Shown: positions 46,494-62,132 of the stretch, one piece after another
Layout of the letters: every line of letters starts with the position of its first letter
Position numbering within the stretch: position 1 is the stretch's first letter
Origin: Neoscytalidium dimidiatum
Taxonomy: Eukaryota > Ascomycota > Dothideomycetes > Botryosphaeriales > Botryosphaeriaceae
DNA length: 64,000 nucleotides
Assembly: GCA_037367355.1 (NCBI GenBank)
Contig: CM074696.1
Coordinates: 1,674,001 to 1,738,000, forward strand
Direction of reading: 5' to 3'
Position numbers and translations under genes: made by a program
The notes under the pieces: generated by a model
The model's input: only the letters and a program-made list of their open reading frames with translations
Told to the model about the DNA's origin: nothing
Database searches by the model: none

Positions 46494-46553
46494 TGATGCT
46501 GGTGCTGGTGCTGGTGCTGGTGCTGTCGGCGCTGCTGGTGCTGCTGCTGCCGG
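46494..46553. repeat. GCTGGT/GCTGCT low-complexity tract
   Basis: Tandem GCTGGT units pass into GCTGCT units. A similar GCTGGT run occurs at 39178-39199. Confidence 0.8.
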
Positions 46554-48419
46554 CGGACGACGACGACGCGAGCAGCTTCAACGGGGGCAGTGAGGGTGCG
46601 CGTCACACGTGTTGCACGCACGCGGTGATCTGGTATGACGGCAGCAGAGGGGATAGCGCGCAGCAGTGCGAGATTCGCGATGGGCTAGCGACGGAGTCGG
46701 GATGGTGGCAAAAGTTGCCTGCTGAGGTGGAGGTTGGTGTGCGTCGAATCAAGCACACCTGCGGGCTAGCGCGAGACGAGCACGCGGATATTGGGGTTGT
46801 ACGCCAATCCCACACTGGCCTAGTAAAAGGCTTGTCTGCGTCTGCGTCAGGGCGGCGGCGTGACGGCTGCGCGAGAGAGAGGTGCGGATTGAGGCTGAGC
46901 AAGCCAGCGAGCGCAGAGGGCGCCGAGATGCGCATGCGAGAGCAGCAAGCAGGCTCAGGCTTAGGCCGCCTGCCCGGGGGGGGTCGGGGGGGCCCTGCCG
47001 CAATATTGATCGCTGAGGGCCGCACCTCCACACAGCACGCTGCCTGCAAATATTGTATCGAATGCCCGCCGCAGTGGAGCGCGCATTCTGGGCACCTCTC
47101 GTTGCTGGGCTGGGCAGCCTGCTCTCAACCCAACGCACTCCTCTCCGCAGCGCAGCGCAGCCCAGTGCAGCGCAGCAGCACCGCCGCCGCCGCCGCCAGC
47201 AGTACCAACAGCAGCAGCAGCAAATTCCAGCACAATACCGCGCTGACCTCGCGTCTCACCGACTCGCGCGCGCGCCCACCGCGCTGGAAGCAGCGGCATC
47301 CCCGCGGCGCGCTGGCCACCTGCTCTGTCTCATCGTCACCTCCATTCTGCTGCCACCCTCTGCCACCGCGGCCGCCCTCCACGCCCGCCACGCTCACAGG
47401 CGAATGACGACGGCGATCGTAGCTCGCGTATCAAGTGTCGACCTTATTGGCATCCAAGCCCCCCTTCGCTGCATTTGTAATTTGCCAACCACGTTACATC
47501 TGCCTTCTCTCTCCACCGCGATACGAGTCCCGCGAGCGGCAATGATGCGCGCGGCTTGGGAGGGGCGGGCGGGCAGGCAGGCCGCATCTGAGCGTACGCG
47601 CGCCGGCCACTGAGAGCGCCCGGAGGAATCTGCGCAGAGGCGCATATGCCACTGCCACAGGCTGGGCGCTGGCGTCGCAAAAGGCCGCATCGCGAGTGGG
47701 TGCGAGGGCGCGAGGGCGCGAGGGTGCGAGGGTGCGCCTCACGGGGACAGGTCCGTCCACACGCCGGCCCAGCTGCATCTGCATCTGCGCCCGCCTGGCT
47801 GCTCCCAGTGCCAGGCTGCCAGGCGCAGGCGGGCACCTTGCGCTGTTGGGCGTAGCCGAGTGGAATGCGGGCTATGATTGCGATCTGCTATCTCCGTATG
47901 GGGTTCTGCCACTGTACCGCACCACAACCCGACGACCGGCGGCCCTCATTGCTCGCCCGGCCGCGGCGAGAACCCGCCACGTTCCCGCTACTGTTGCTGC
48001 TGCCGGTACTGCTGCTGATGCTGACGCTGAAAGAATGTCCGAAACGAGCGGGTTGAGGAGTCATTTTGCGGCAGCAGGAGAAATGAGACGTTGCTGCAGC
48101 CGGCGGGCATCCCTTGGCCCGTTTGCATGGCGGATCAGACCCGGTTCTTCGGCGCCGGCCGCTTGCAAAGCCCGCATGTCTCGAGAGTTTGTGCGCGCGC
48201 GGCCATGTGTGCGCTCTGTTTACACTGGTCAGTCAGCGCCGCCTTCGAGAAGCGCTCTGGAGTGCCGCCGCGGCGCTCCCGCTGCCGTCTCGCCGTCTCT
48301 CCGTCTCGCCGTCCATCAGTCGCCGCCGGTCAGCATCGCTGCCCCGCGGTTTGCCGTAGCCCGCCGTAGCCCGCCCGCGGGTTCCATGTAGGGCGGCCAG
48401 GAATCACAGCTACGGTTTG

Positions 48420-48420
<1 letters not shown>

Positions 48421-48447
<27 letters not shown>
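48421..48447. repeat. (GCC)n trinucleotide repeat
   Basis: About nine perfect CCG units, not inside a supported gene. Confidence 0.9.
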
Positions 48448-48450
<3 letters not shown>

Positions 48451-51400
48451 TCAATGCCAGCTGCCGCCCAGCAATGCGAGCCATTCGGACGACGTCACGG
48501 CACGCATGGCCTTGCCTCTTTCGTGGCGTTTGGCGAGGCCCCAGGCTCCGCTGCCAAAACACCGCCCGCCAAGGCCCAGCGCAGGCATTCTCTGGCTCTG
48601 AGTGACAAATGTGGCCCGGTCACGAACGGACATTCCTCCTGAGCGCGCGCGCCCTCCAGCTGCTTACTGTGCTGTTGCTCCCGGCCCCGTCATCCGATCT
48701 CACGCCTCGTCTGGCACAAGGGCAAATTTACCTCAACCATGGCTGCGATCCGGATGAGGACAGGCCCAGACTCGGGCCCTGCACAGCCTCGTACCCCTGA
48801 CTCGAGGAGCGCATTTTCTATTTCCCCAGTCGTGACGCAGTTTTAGCCCGCGGGATTTGTGGTGCCCGGCGCCCGTTTGCTCTGCCCGCGCGCCGATCGT
48901 CCAGCTGAGGCACGGGTCCGCCATTGGACGATCTGCGCTGCGCAATCATTGGGTTCCGTCGTTACATCTCGAGCCCGTTTTTCCCAAAGCTTCGCCTGCG
49001 GATCTACTTCGCGATCCATGGATGCTTCAGCCCGTCGAATCTTCACGGACGGCCCCATCACGCCTATCGCCCCTTCGACGAGGATCATGGATCTTTCAGT
49101 ATGCAATGCGTCGACGGTGCAGAGGCTGACACACGTCTCGCGCCTGGCCGCCTCCTGGGGTGGCTTTCTCAGTTGGTCTTGTCGAAACGGAACATGTCTG
49201 GACTCCCCTTGGAGGCCGCCGGGAAAGGCAAGAGAAACGGGAAACGAGGCTCTGCGCATCAGGTCATGGAAGGTTCAGCGCGTGGATCGCCCCATGTCCG
49301 TGCGCGGCTCTCTTGCAACGCGTCTTGTGCCGTGCGCGCTTCCACGCCATGCGAGCTCACACACAGACCGTCCGCGATGCTTGAGCAGCGGCCAAGTGCC
49401 AGGCTGCGCTGGCTTGCCTCGGCTCGCCCCAGCACCACTTGCGCAGAAGGGAAGGCAGAGGCCCTCGCGCTTCCCCACACAATATTGGGAGTGTGCGCGG
49501 CTGCGGTGCGGTGATATTGAAATAAGGCCCATGACTAAGATCCTTAGCCTGTCTCCCGACCTCGCGTCGGTCTGCGGATCCCTTCAGTAAGTCGCCCTTC
49601 TGCACGAGGCCCTGGTCGCGCTCGTGGCCGCCGTGGCGCTCGTTCTGGTGCTGCTCCAAGCAGCGCTGAAACTTCCCTGCTCCCTGCGCCCAGTGCGCCG
49701 CCCTCATGCGGCTGGCTGGTTCGGATGTGCTGCAGCATCCCTGATCCCTCGCCGGCCACCTTCACGCGCTCAAAAAAAAACTCCCGGGCGGGAAATCCAG
49801 GATTCTCCTCCAGGGCCCTTTCGAGGCCGGGCAGCCAGGGTGTGGCCGGCCGGTGGGGTGGCCGGGATGGTGAATCGTCGACCGCGAATCATCCCGTTCT
49901 GCGCTGGCCTTGCGCCGCCGCCGCCTGCGGTCGCTTGGCTGGCCGGCTGTCACCGCCTTCTGCCACATCGAGGACACGCGCAAACGCACACGCACTGCGC
50001 ACACGCAACAGTTCTCGGCGGTGTCCAGAATCTCTGGGCGCTGGAGGGCGAGGAGGCGAGCGCCAGGCTCGGCGCTGGCGGCAACACGACTCGCTGCCTC
50101 CGCGGTAGACAAGGGTGTTGCTGGCCGCGAATCTGATCAGGCTGGCGATAGCGCTGGAGATCCCGGTGCCTCTGTACAAGGCCGCCCGTGGCTGACCTAC
50201 CACGGAGCAACATCAGTGCCCCTCCAGAGATGGCAATTATTGCTGCAATAACACCTGGTAGATCGCGATCTTCCCACGCTGCACCCCCCCTTACATCTGC
50301 TCTGGTTCGGCAAAATCCAACAGCCAGAGGGCGAGAGATGGTCCGAATGCTGGACGAGAATAACGCCGACAGAGAGCGGCCGGGTGGCGGGACAGGCTTC
50401 GATTGGCAGGCGCGAGCATTCATGTGGCCGCAACGAGCAGAGCGTGACGCGTTGAGGAGCGGAGAATGCAGAGGGCAGGACGGCCGCCACCCGGAGCTGT
50501 TTGCGGTGCAGCAGACCGGTCAGGACGTCCAAGGCTCACCGCGCATTCTCGCCTTTGCCCGACCAGAGAAGTCTGCCAGGAGAGCGGAGTTGAGGAGTTG
50601 GCCAAAATATGACCTGTCGTCTGCAGCAGGAACCAATATGCAGCAGCAAAGGTACAGAATGCGGACGCGGGAAAGTGCGCCGCATGCCCTGCTGCCCTGC
50701 TGCTGCCCTGATGCCTGAAAGCTGAGGTCTGACATGGGGGGAGGGTTGTTTTTGCGTGGGTGCCCCGCCGCGCGTTTACCAGCACAGCGGAACAAGCTCC
50801 TGTGCTTCGAGACGGAAATCTACACCCCCGTACTGGCGGCGCAGATAGGCAGGTCGGCAGCCGGGAAGGCTTGGAGGCGGGAGCTTGTGGTGGGCGCGCA
50901 GGTGTCTGGCGTCTGCAGCTTGACCGGCATCGCAGCGCAGCGCATCGCAGGGAGGGGCGGCGGGCGGCGAGGGGAGGCGAGGGCGGAGAGCAGCGAGATG
51001 CGCGCGCTGACTCGGACGGGCAGGGTCCAGCTGCGGCTGTTTCCCTAGAAGGCATTCGAAATAGAGGCCCGGTTTGCTCGAATGCGGCCATCCCGCCAAA
51101 ATGCACTATTATGGCCCCCACTGTGCGCGCCGTGGGCCATCAAGCCGCAACAACGACAGTCTTCGCGCAACGAACGAGAACATGCCACCCACGATTGCGC
51201 TCTCCTCATGATGCCGCCGCAGAGTCGTCGCGGAGTCGGCCAGCCGTTGTCCATCGCTCACCACCCTTCACCCTGCCCGCCGCCAGTGGCCGCCCTGCTG
51301 CTCGCTTATCTTCTCCAATTCCAACCCTTTCCCATCTGTTCCAGTTCCAGCCCCGCGAGCAATAATAATAGCGCCCGTTGACCAATCACCACCCCAGCCT

Positions 51401-54151
51401 GGTTCAGTGTACATGTACAATGACAGATCCCTGCGTGTTCGCTTTCCCGCGCTCTCCCGTCCGCCCGCGTCTACAGCGCAGTACGTCCAGATCTCCGCGC
51501 CGCCCTCAGCATCACCGAGAGGCCTGCAAGCAAGAGACTGTGCAACAACGAGCGACAGCGAATGTCGTCCCCCAATCACTGTAGCCATCCACCGCGCTTG
51601 CTCTAACGCTACCCTGCTTCACCGCCAACGCCAGCCTACAACCCATATCCCAGCCAGCGAGCCGACCATGCACACGCACACACACATGCAAGCATCGCTT
51701 TTTCTCCTTCTGATTTTACCCTTTTTCCCACAAACCCTGATGCCTGCTGACCTGACTGCCTTTGGCTGCGTGCTCCAGCCGCTCCATTACACTCCCGCCG
51801 CCGGCGCAACTGGCTACCACCACCACTACCGCTACCCACGCTTCTCTTGCTCACGCAACCATCATCCAATCAGGAGACTCTGCTAGCAATAAACCAACAT
51901 CCCTGCTGCATGCAAGCAAGCAAGCCAACGGTCGAGCTAGCTTGCTGTCGCTGCCACGGCAATCCAGGCTATGCATGCATGCATATGCGCGGGCGTGACG
52001 GAGTCTCCAATGTTCTGGATCCCGCTCAACTCATCGCCGCAGCTTGGGCGTTGCGTGCTAGACCTGCCCGATGGAGGTGTTCATGATGTTCCGTGTACCG
52101 GTACTCGTATTCAGCCCACTCCGTGGTTGGACGACCGGCAACAACAGGCGAGCAGCAGCAATGGAAGAGTAGAATGCAAGCCTTCCGTCTGATGTGAGCA
52201 CCGAGACTCAATTGCCAACCACTCCGATCTCTTCCCGTCACCGCTTTCTTTTTTCCCCCGACATCCCTCCATTCGATTGAATTTATCATTATTAGCTTCT
52301 AGATCATAGTTCGTCTACATGACGGCTCCAGACAACGTGTCCAATTTCGTCATTCCCCCACGCAGCGTACCAGTGGACCACGGCAGCTACAGATGAAAGC
52401 CCAGACGATGGCATAACTATGATGAGGGGCAACAAGGAAGAGCGAAAAGTAGCGACACGAGTCCACATCAATCAGCCTCGTCAATGCAATCTCCATTGCC
52501 AGATCCAATGACGCGCAGCGTTTCCAAACCTTCTGTCCTAACACTGCGGTCCGATAGATCGGTGGTGGCTTGCATCTTTCCATGTCTCCGCTCCTACATA
52601 CCACCTGTCTTCTTCGCATTCGCAAGGGCCGTTCACTCTGAGAAGATACTACGTATGCCAATCCGAACAATTTTTCCTTCGTGCCCACCTGATCTCTCGC
52701 GCGTCGATCGACAACTGAGCCCATCCACCTCGCTTGCATCATCTCCACACGCTCTGCCCTCTGTCAATCCACGGCCGTAGCGGCCAAAGGGCGTCCTGTC
52801 ATCACGCCTGAAGCCCCATCATTGCCCCAAGAGTCAAGAACCGAGAACCGAGAATACCCAAAGATCATCATCACTCCCACGTGTCCTCCACCCGACAGCT
52901 CGACAGCACACAGGGAAGGAAAAAAAAGGACGATCACTGACGAGGTCCCATGCATGCGCACCATCCCACTCAATTTCTCCGACAGCTCGGCGACACACAC
53001 ACGCACTTCACGGCCATCTTTCAGCTGAAGCAGGAACGTACCAGAAGATCCTCTGACCCTCTTTTTTTTTTTTTCCTCTTACCCTTGTATCGGGCCCTCT
53101 CGCATTCATCAACAAAAGAAGATGAGGATGCGAGATGCGGTGATCAACATCTATCAGCCGGTGTCTTTTCACCACTCTCTTGTTGAACTGTTCGGCCCCA
53201 CGGCCGATCCCGTCCGCATATGGCGGCGCAAGTGTCCTGAACGACGCGAGCGAGCGAAGCGCGCGCGGGCACACGGGCACTACTCGGAGGCACGGAGCGA
53301 GCGAGCGAACGCACCACCCAGCTGCTCGTGACGGTGTACCGCCGCATTGGAACAGCGAAAGTGATGATTGCCCGTTACTCCATTACACGCACTATGCCGG
53401 CCGCGAAACACGGCTCCCCGGTGGGCGTGGAGGGTGTGTTCGGCTTGATTTCTTTCTCCTCCCCCCACTTCCTCCTCTTCCCGTCTCGTCTTGTCTCGTA
53501 CTTCGTGATGGTGCGGTGCGGTGCGGCTGTGTTGTGGTGTGTTTGACTGCTAATTACAGAAGCAGCCCACAGGACGCGGAACCTTCCTTGTCTCCCCCTT
53601 CCCCTCCAATTCACAGCTCCGCCACAGTAATTAAGGCAAAATTGAAGAAGAGGCTGATAAGACACCAGCAGACGAGAGACAGCTGAAGGTGAGGCGGACA
53701 CGGACTCTGCTTGGCCCGGCGGAGCGTCTCGCTGGAGCGTGCAGACCATAGGTAGGGAAGGGAGGCCCACGCCCGGTATTCTTGGGTCCGATACGTTTTC
53801 CACCCCCGTCTCCTCTCGTTGCTGACTTTGCTGCTGCCCAGCCCCCACACGTCTGGGCAGCTTGCTAAGTCAGACAGCAGCGAACCCACCCCAATTCTTC
53901 CCCTTTCCCTACCAACCAGATAGCACGGAGGTCGAGTGACGCACGGAGGCTCTCTCGGGAGATGGAGATAGAGGGGGGAAGCAAACAGGAAAGGTCCCTT
54001 CCCGACGCAGCGGACGCGCGCGCTCAGTCGAGAGGGCCCGAGCCCCAGCTACAACCCCCGGTTCCCTCCCCCAGCGGTGGACATGGCGGTGGAGATGGCT
54101 GGTCGGTGGTTGGTTTGTGCGTTCTGTTGGTGTCTGTGTGTTCCGGCGACG

Positions 54152-54178
54152 GCGAGCGGCGAGCGGCGAGCGGCGGGT
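54152..54178. repeat. GAGCGGC tandem units
   Basis: Three to four imperfect heptanucleotide copies (CGGCGAGCGG...GCGGGTAG). Confidence 0.75.
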
Positions 54179-55581
54179 AGGCGGTGACGCTTGATCACAA
54201 GCATGCACGCACGCACAGGCGCGCAGAGAAAAAGACGGAAAAAGAGGGGCACATGTGAGGATGAACCGTGCGCTCCTCTCTTTTTTTTGCGGCTTCACCC
54301 AGACGAGCTGGCTGGCACTGACCATCTGACCATCCAACATGTATCCATTCATTTTTGTTTTTTTTTTTCATTTTGTTGCTCACAGACCTAGCACAACAAG
54401 GCAGAGAAAGCAAGGCAGAGTCGGAGAGACCGAGCATGGATTATAGAGGAGGCTGAAAACGCAGTGGAGACGAGGTACGCAAGTTTGTAGTGTTTTCGGG
54501 GATGAGAGAACCGCAGCGAGCAAATCATTCATGCCGGGGGTGTGCGGCCCTTCCCTTCCCCTTCCCACATCATCCCTCATCCCGTCATTACGGAGAGACA
54601 GGGCCCACGTCTCGAGAGGAAGGGAGGGGGCGCCCGAAGGGCAGGGCAAGTTGGGCAGAGCTGGGGCCACCGTCAATCATGGCTTGGTCTGTGTCGTGTG
54701 TTTGCGTACCTTGTGTCATGGCGAGCTCTCCTCGTCAGTTGCCCTCTCCGGCTTGCCTCACTCTCGGTGATGCTTGTGAAGATGACGCTTCAAGCCAAAT
54801 TATGACGATTCAGTCATGTCTAGAAGACAAGAAAAACGCAAACACCCACACACACTATCAACAGGTGATATGACAATCTTGTCTGCTCTCCTGGGAAGTG
54901 CCGAGGGAAGATCCCATTCGTTGCCCCTCATTTCTCCCCCCCTCTGCTTCCTTCCGATACAATTGATCCTTCACGCATTATTAGATCAGGACCCTAATCA
55001 TTTTTGAACATCACCCCCATTTTCCTAAATGAGCATCCGCGGAGTAGCTCGTGACGAGCGGTCATGGGAAAGACTCAGCAAGACGGGTAGCCGCACCCGG
55101 GGGGCAATCGTAGATCTGTGTCTCTGCACAACAAATAGCAAAATACAATAGAACCACGGACAACAGGTGGGGTTCACCAATACTCAGAACAAGCTCAGAT
55201 CTTCTCAGTTCAGCTCAGCAGGGATGTTGTGAATGCCGGGAAGGCGGTAAGGGGAAGAAAAAGGCCAAGCAATTAAAAATAAAAAGGGAAGGGAGAAAAA
55301 AAGAAAAAAAAATCGATCAAAAAAAAAAACGCTTGGACTCCATAGTGGCTCCTTCTCTCCTGAGGCGCGCGTGCGTAAGCGGAAACCCTTTTTGTCCACA
55401 AAATCTCATCACACCGTAGCTTGCCGCGCTCCGTAGCGAGCATCTCAATCAGGAATGGAGGTAGATCTCTCTGTTCAGTGTCTCTGATGATATCTATATA
55501 TTTCGCTCCACGACTCAAGCAAGGACAAGGGCATCACCGAAAGCGCACGGTCCAACGTGGAGTTGGTCGGCTGGACGCGGC

Positions 55582-55600
55582 TTTTTTTTTTTTTTTTTTT
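55582..55600. repeat. Poly-T tract (T19)
   Basis: Nineteen consecutive T (minus strand A19), about 900 bp past the DBP2 stop. Confidence 0.9.
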
Positions 55601-56480
55601 CAAGATTGTAGAAAAGGAATACGGACGATAGGGCGTGAGAAGAGCTGATCTCGGGATTTGCACAGGGCGAGATAGGGGAGCAAGGAAAGATTTAGAAACA
55701 GTGATGAAGTTCTTGGTTCCCCACAGCGCCGTGACCGGAGAACGGGATAAGTGCGAAGATAGGGAATAGAGCCATGCGGGCGTGGGGATGACGGGCTGTA
55801 CTGGTTATTGAATCGTCGATTCGAAAGTCGCGCGGGATAATTGATTGTCCCTGGGCAGTGTGGCAGCCTCATCCACCAGCGTCGGCACGGAGATGAAGCA
55901 CGGTACTTGGATGAATGCCGACGGCAGTGGCTTGGTCTTCGTAATGCATGCACGGACTTGTTCATCACGGACATGTCTCAGATGCATGTGAAATGTGTGA
56001 CCTATTGAATTCGACCATCTAACTCCTACAAAGTTTTAAGAAAAGAGAACTTCTATCAGTAACCCCGGCCAGCTTGGTCTCTCCCAGATCAGTACTGCTT
56101 TCGCGATGAAAATGCAACCGTAAAAACTCGAACCACAATCTGTTCGTCAGTCACTCGTCCCCTTCTTGACCTGACTATCCCACGACCATGAGACGATACA
56201 AAGCCTCCCCGCGCATCGAACATGAAAGCCGATAATCCGATTCCTTGATGACGGCCGCCGCCGATGAGGCAGAGAGGAGCCAAGTCTATGCATAAAAACA
56301 CCTAACCTAGAACGCCATATTTTTTTTTTTCCATGATGACCGGTGGCACGTCGGCCTTGAGCTCAAGCCTATTGGTATCTAATAAAAGTCAAAGCCTACT
56401 TGGCTGCGCAGTGAGTCGCTGGTTCGCAGACGAAGTAGTCGCACGGTGCTCGTAGCAAGTGGATCGTCAAGTCACTTGAT

Positions 56481-59039
<2,559 letters not shown>

Positions 59040-59628
59040 GGTGTCGCTGGATCAGTAGGGACCGGCTGGGCTGATAAAGGGATCGTGGGCTGCGCGCGAG
59101 AACTCCGAGTTGCTGGGGGGTGGAGGTGCGTCGGAGTGGTGTGCAGCTGATCGCAGCGCCGTGTAGGAGAGGAAGGAAAGAAGATGTGGAAGAAGGAGGG
59201 TGCGTGAGGCGGATGAGGAAGGGTGGGAGGATGTTTTTTGTTGGCAAGCGGCAGGAGCCCTGGCTGGGAGGCGAAGGCAACGCAGAAAACTTCGGCCCGG
59301 AAAAATTGCCTAGGCTGCCACGCTAGTGCTGTGATTGGCTGCGCACAGCCCTACACTGTCAAACGCCGCGGCGGCCAGCTCGGCGGCCTGTCCGCCCATG
59401 TCAAAGGGTCCAGACAGGCGTCCAGAGCCTGCCCAAGCCCGTCCGAGCTCGCCGTCCGCCGGTACGAACTGCGCCTGCTATACTACACCCGTCGTGCACT
59501 GGACCATGTGCAGCTGCGCTACCCTGCCCAGCCCCAATATCGAGATGCACCACGTATCCGCATCGCGTATCCGAGACATGTTTCGCAGATCTGCCGTTCA
59601 CCCGCCAAAATCGAATGCATTGTCCAAG
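59040..59628. other. DBP2 promoter and THI20 3' UTR
   Basis: A GC-rich spacer between two minus-strand genes. The DBP2 5' leader is at its left. No gene was supported, although frames run through it. Confidence 0.5.
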
Positions 59629-59664
59629 CTACAAAGAGCCCATATCCCAGAATCCCGTCTCCAT
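59629..59664 (-). other. THI20 36-nt terminal exon
   Basis: After a GTGAGT donor at 59731, the acceptor GGCGCAG leads into codons METGFWDMGSL and TAG. FWDMxL is the usual TenA-type C-terminus, so the short exon is well supported despite its size. Confidence 0.82.
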
Positions 59665-61696
59665 CTGCGCCAAGCTTCTCAGCTCTCTGCCTTCGGACAT
59701 CTGAATTGAGCCTAAGCAAGGGGCCACTCACCTTCGTTGCCAGAATGAAAATCTGCACCAGCTGCTCTATCCTGCTCGGCGACTGCAGCACTGCGTGTTT
59801 CTCAATGATCTCGAGTCCGGCCTTGACCGCATCTGTGTAGTCCTCTGCCACATACTGCTCCACCCAGCTCCAGTACACGTTCCCCGCTCTCTTGGTTTTC
59901 GGATCGTCGTATAGTCTCCTTGCGATGTGGCCGTATCCGATCAGGCACGGCATGAGCGCTATTTGCAGGCCGAACCAGTCCTCTGACTGTCCGATGTCGA
60001 GCACATACCGGGTGTAAGCGGTGCATGCTGTTGAGAACGGTCAGCATCGCAATACTCATGGGGTGTGCGGAAGATAGGATACCTGGGTGTTCCTTGTGGC
60101 TCTCGATTTCCGCCTTCGTCAAGCCAAACCCCTCGCAGTATTTAATGTGCAGGCCCATCTCTTCTTGAATATGCTGGACTATTCTGGCTGACTTATTGAT
60201 ATCATCCAAGTTTTTGGCCTTGTATGCAGCTAGCGCGTTCGCCCTAGAAAACTGGATCTGTTGCTATGTTAGAGGCCTGCTTCCAGATCCGAGCGGGCAG
60301 TACTGACTAGGAAAAGATAGTCTTGGATAAGATAGTTCTTGAATTTCCCAACCGGAAGGCAGCCGTCAGCCAACTGCTGCACGAACGAATGGTGCGTGTG
60401 CTCCAGCCACGGTCCCTTCACGTCCTCCCTGTCGAGAATGTACTCAAGAAAACGGCCTCTGCGCAGCTTTTCAGTGAAAACCTTTAAGCTTGGACTTCAA
60501 GGTTGAACTTACGGCGCAAAGGGCAGCGTGTATGTTGAATGGAAGTGGTTAATGGGACCGCTTCCCTTTCCGATGTCTCTGCTCGTGCGAATGGCCGCTT
60601 CAATATAGTAGTTGGCAGTCTTCACAGCCTGCGCCATGTCAAATCCCGAGGCTAAATTAGATGCAATAGCCGCTGTTATCTCATTAAAAAGGAGTCGAAG
60701 AAGGTATCTGGGAGCATGGGGGAAAAGGGAAACTCACAGGCAAGCGAGCAGCCTGTTCCATGTGTATTGCGAGACTTCAAATAACCCGTCTCGAAGACAT
60801 GAGTTTCCTCTCCACCAACCAAGACATTAAGCACGATATGTCTATCTGCCTCCGCCGTCGGCACTACTCTGTCCTTCGTTAGGGGGACATGGCCGCCTTT
60901 CAGCAGCACGTACTTCGGGCCCAGTGCTTGAACCGCCTTAGCCATTGCAACAATATCATCAACGCTCTTCGGCTCTCTGGCGGGTTTACCCGCGCGCTTG
61001 AGGATGAGCTGCGCTTCCGGGAAATTTGGAGTGAGCAGCGTGGTCACAGGCAGCAGCTGTGCGATCAGCGTCTCGACCGCGTCTTCGGGAAGGAGCTGGG
61101 CACCGCTGGTTGAGACCATGACCTATGCGAAAGATTGGTAAATGAGAATTACTACCACATTGGGCAGCGGAGTTAAATAGGGTACATATGAAACGCACCG
61201 GGTCCACGACGGAGATAGGAACAACGTGCTTCTTCAATGCATCGGCGACAGCCTCGACCGTAGAAGCCGACGCCAACATGCCTGAATTGACCAGAGAACG
61301 TCAAACGGAAACCCATACTAAAGATATACGAGGAGATTCATTCAAAGAAGGATACATGACGGTCAATCTTACCAGTTTTGACCACATCGACGCCGATGTC
61401 CTCGACACAGGCATCGATCTGCTTACGGACGAAGACGGAAGGCGTGTGGTGGATGTCGTATACACCTTGGGTATTTTGCGCTGTCAGTGCAGTCGTCGCT
61501 GTCATGGCATAACATCTGTGAGCGGCGATCACCTTCTGGTCGGCTTCGAGGCCACTAGACGAGGAAGAGTCAGAGCTTGCGTAGTGCCACAGAAACAGCG
61601 CCATCTTAGACAGGAAATTTCGAGGGCACATGGAGATACATACGCCCCACCAGAGCTGTCTGAGCCAGCTATTACGAGAATTCGCTTGCCGTTCAT
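59629..61696 (-). CDS. THI20: Hydroxymethylpyrimidine/phosphomethylpyrimidine kinase fused to TenA thiaminase II
   Basis: Nine exons: 61696-61644, 61554-61373, 61281-61199, 61122-60738, 60672-60513, 60458-60308, 60257-60083, 60027-59732 and 59664-59629 (506 aa, exact frame). The kinase domain (about 1-285) phosphorylates the pyrimidine precursor of thiamine. It opens MNGKRILVIAGSDSSGGAG and contains TATTALTAQNTQGV, VLLKGGH and the anion-hole/catalytic region NTHGTGCSLASAIA. The TenA domain (about 290-506) includes FLEYILDREDVKGPW, KNYLIQDYLFLIQFSRA, EHPACTAYTRYVLD and VYWSWVEQYVAEDY. It hydrolyses thiamine or degradation products in salvage. The last exon codes only METGFWDMGSL, the conserved C-terminus. 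The ATG was preferred over an upstream GTG. Confidence 0.94.
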
Positions 61697-62132
61697 GGCT
61701 CCAGACTTTGTTGTTTTGAGCCGCGCTGCGACGGGGAAAAGTTTGTTCACTCAGCAATTGGGAGAAGGCGTGACCCCGCCGCGGGTCGAAGCGAGACGAG
61801 GACGTCATCGCTTTCTTGGAGCACAACATGTACCTACAATTCTACGGTCCTAAATACATCAGAAATTAACCTGACATGACCGTCAGGCCGCTACCCATTT
61901 TCTGACTTCCATGAATTTGTGTGCTTAGCCAAGCTAAAAAAACCGACGCCTCGCCCAACGACCCATGTAATTATCTCCATTTGCTTTTCCCAGGGCTCCG
62001 CCGATTAATTATCATACGAGTAAGATATCCCTTGCCCTACGTGATCTTGCGAGCGACGAATCCACCCGACAAGTATGATAGTTAATCTGAATCGGATTCT
62101 TCGAGGTCGGATTCGAGTGGGTCTGTCCCGCG
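61697..62132. other. THI20 promoter / LRR gene 3' region
   Basis: This AT-rich 436-bp spacer between two minus-strand genes was searched for the TPP-riboswitch consensus; none was seen. Confidence 0.5.

Larger units (their letters stand above)
45294..56480. other. Gene-poor tract, 11.2 kb, upstream of CON7
   Basis: This runs from the CON7 start to the DBP2 stop. It is GC-rich to about 53 kb and then more mixed. No frame shows a domain or consistent splice joints, although many overlapping frames of 60-300 codons exist by chance. It carries GCTGGT and GCC repeats, a T19 run at 55582 and GAGCGGC repeats near 54152. The left side must hold the CON7 promoter, and the right end the DBP2 3' UTR. 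Long 5' leaders or non-coding RNAs are possible, but I cannot show any. Confidence 0.55.

Noticed and set aside
46496..47407. 303-codon plus-strand open frame beginning with a hydrophobic Leu/Val run
   Set aside because: It is translated from GCTGGT repeats, has no domain, overlaps equally long frames on both strands, and has poor codon character; it is a chance frame in GC-rich DNA.
47846..47880. tRNA D-arm-like string (GTAGCCGAGTGG)
   Set aside because: No matching T arm, anticodon arm or acceptor pairing downstream.
61697..62132. Possible TPP riboswitch upstream of THI20
   Set aside because: The conserved CUGAGA and downstream pyrophosphate-binding patterns were not seen in pairable order.
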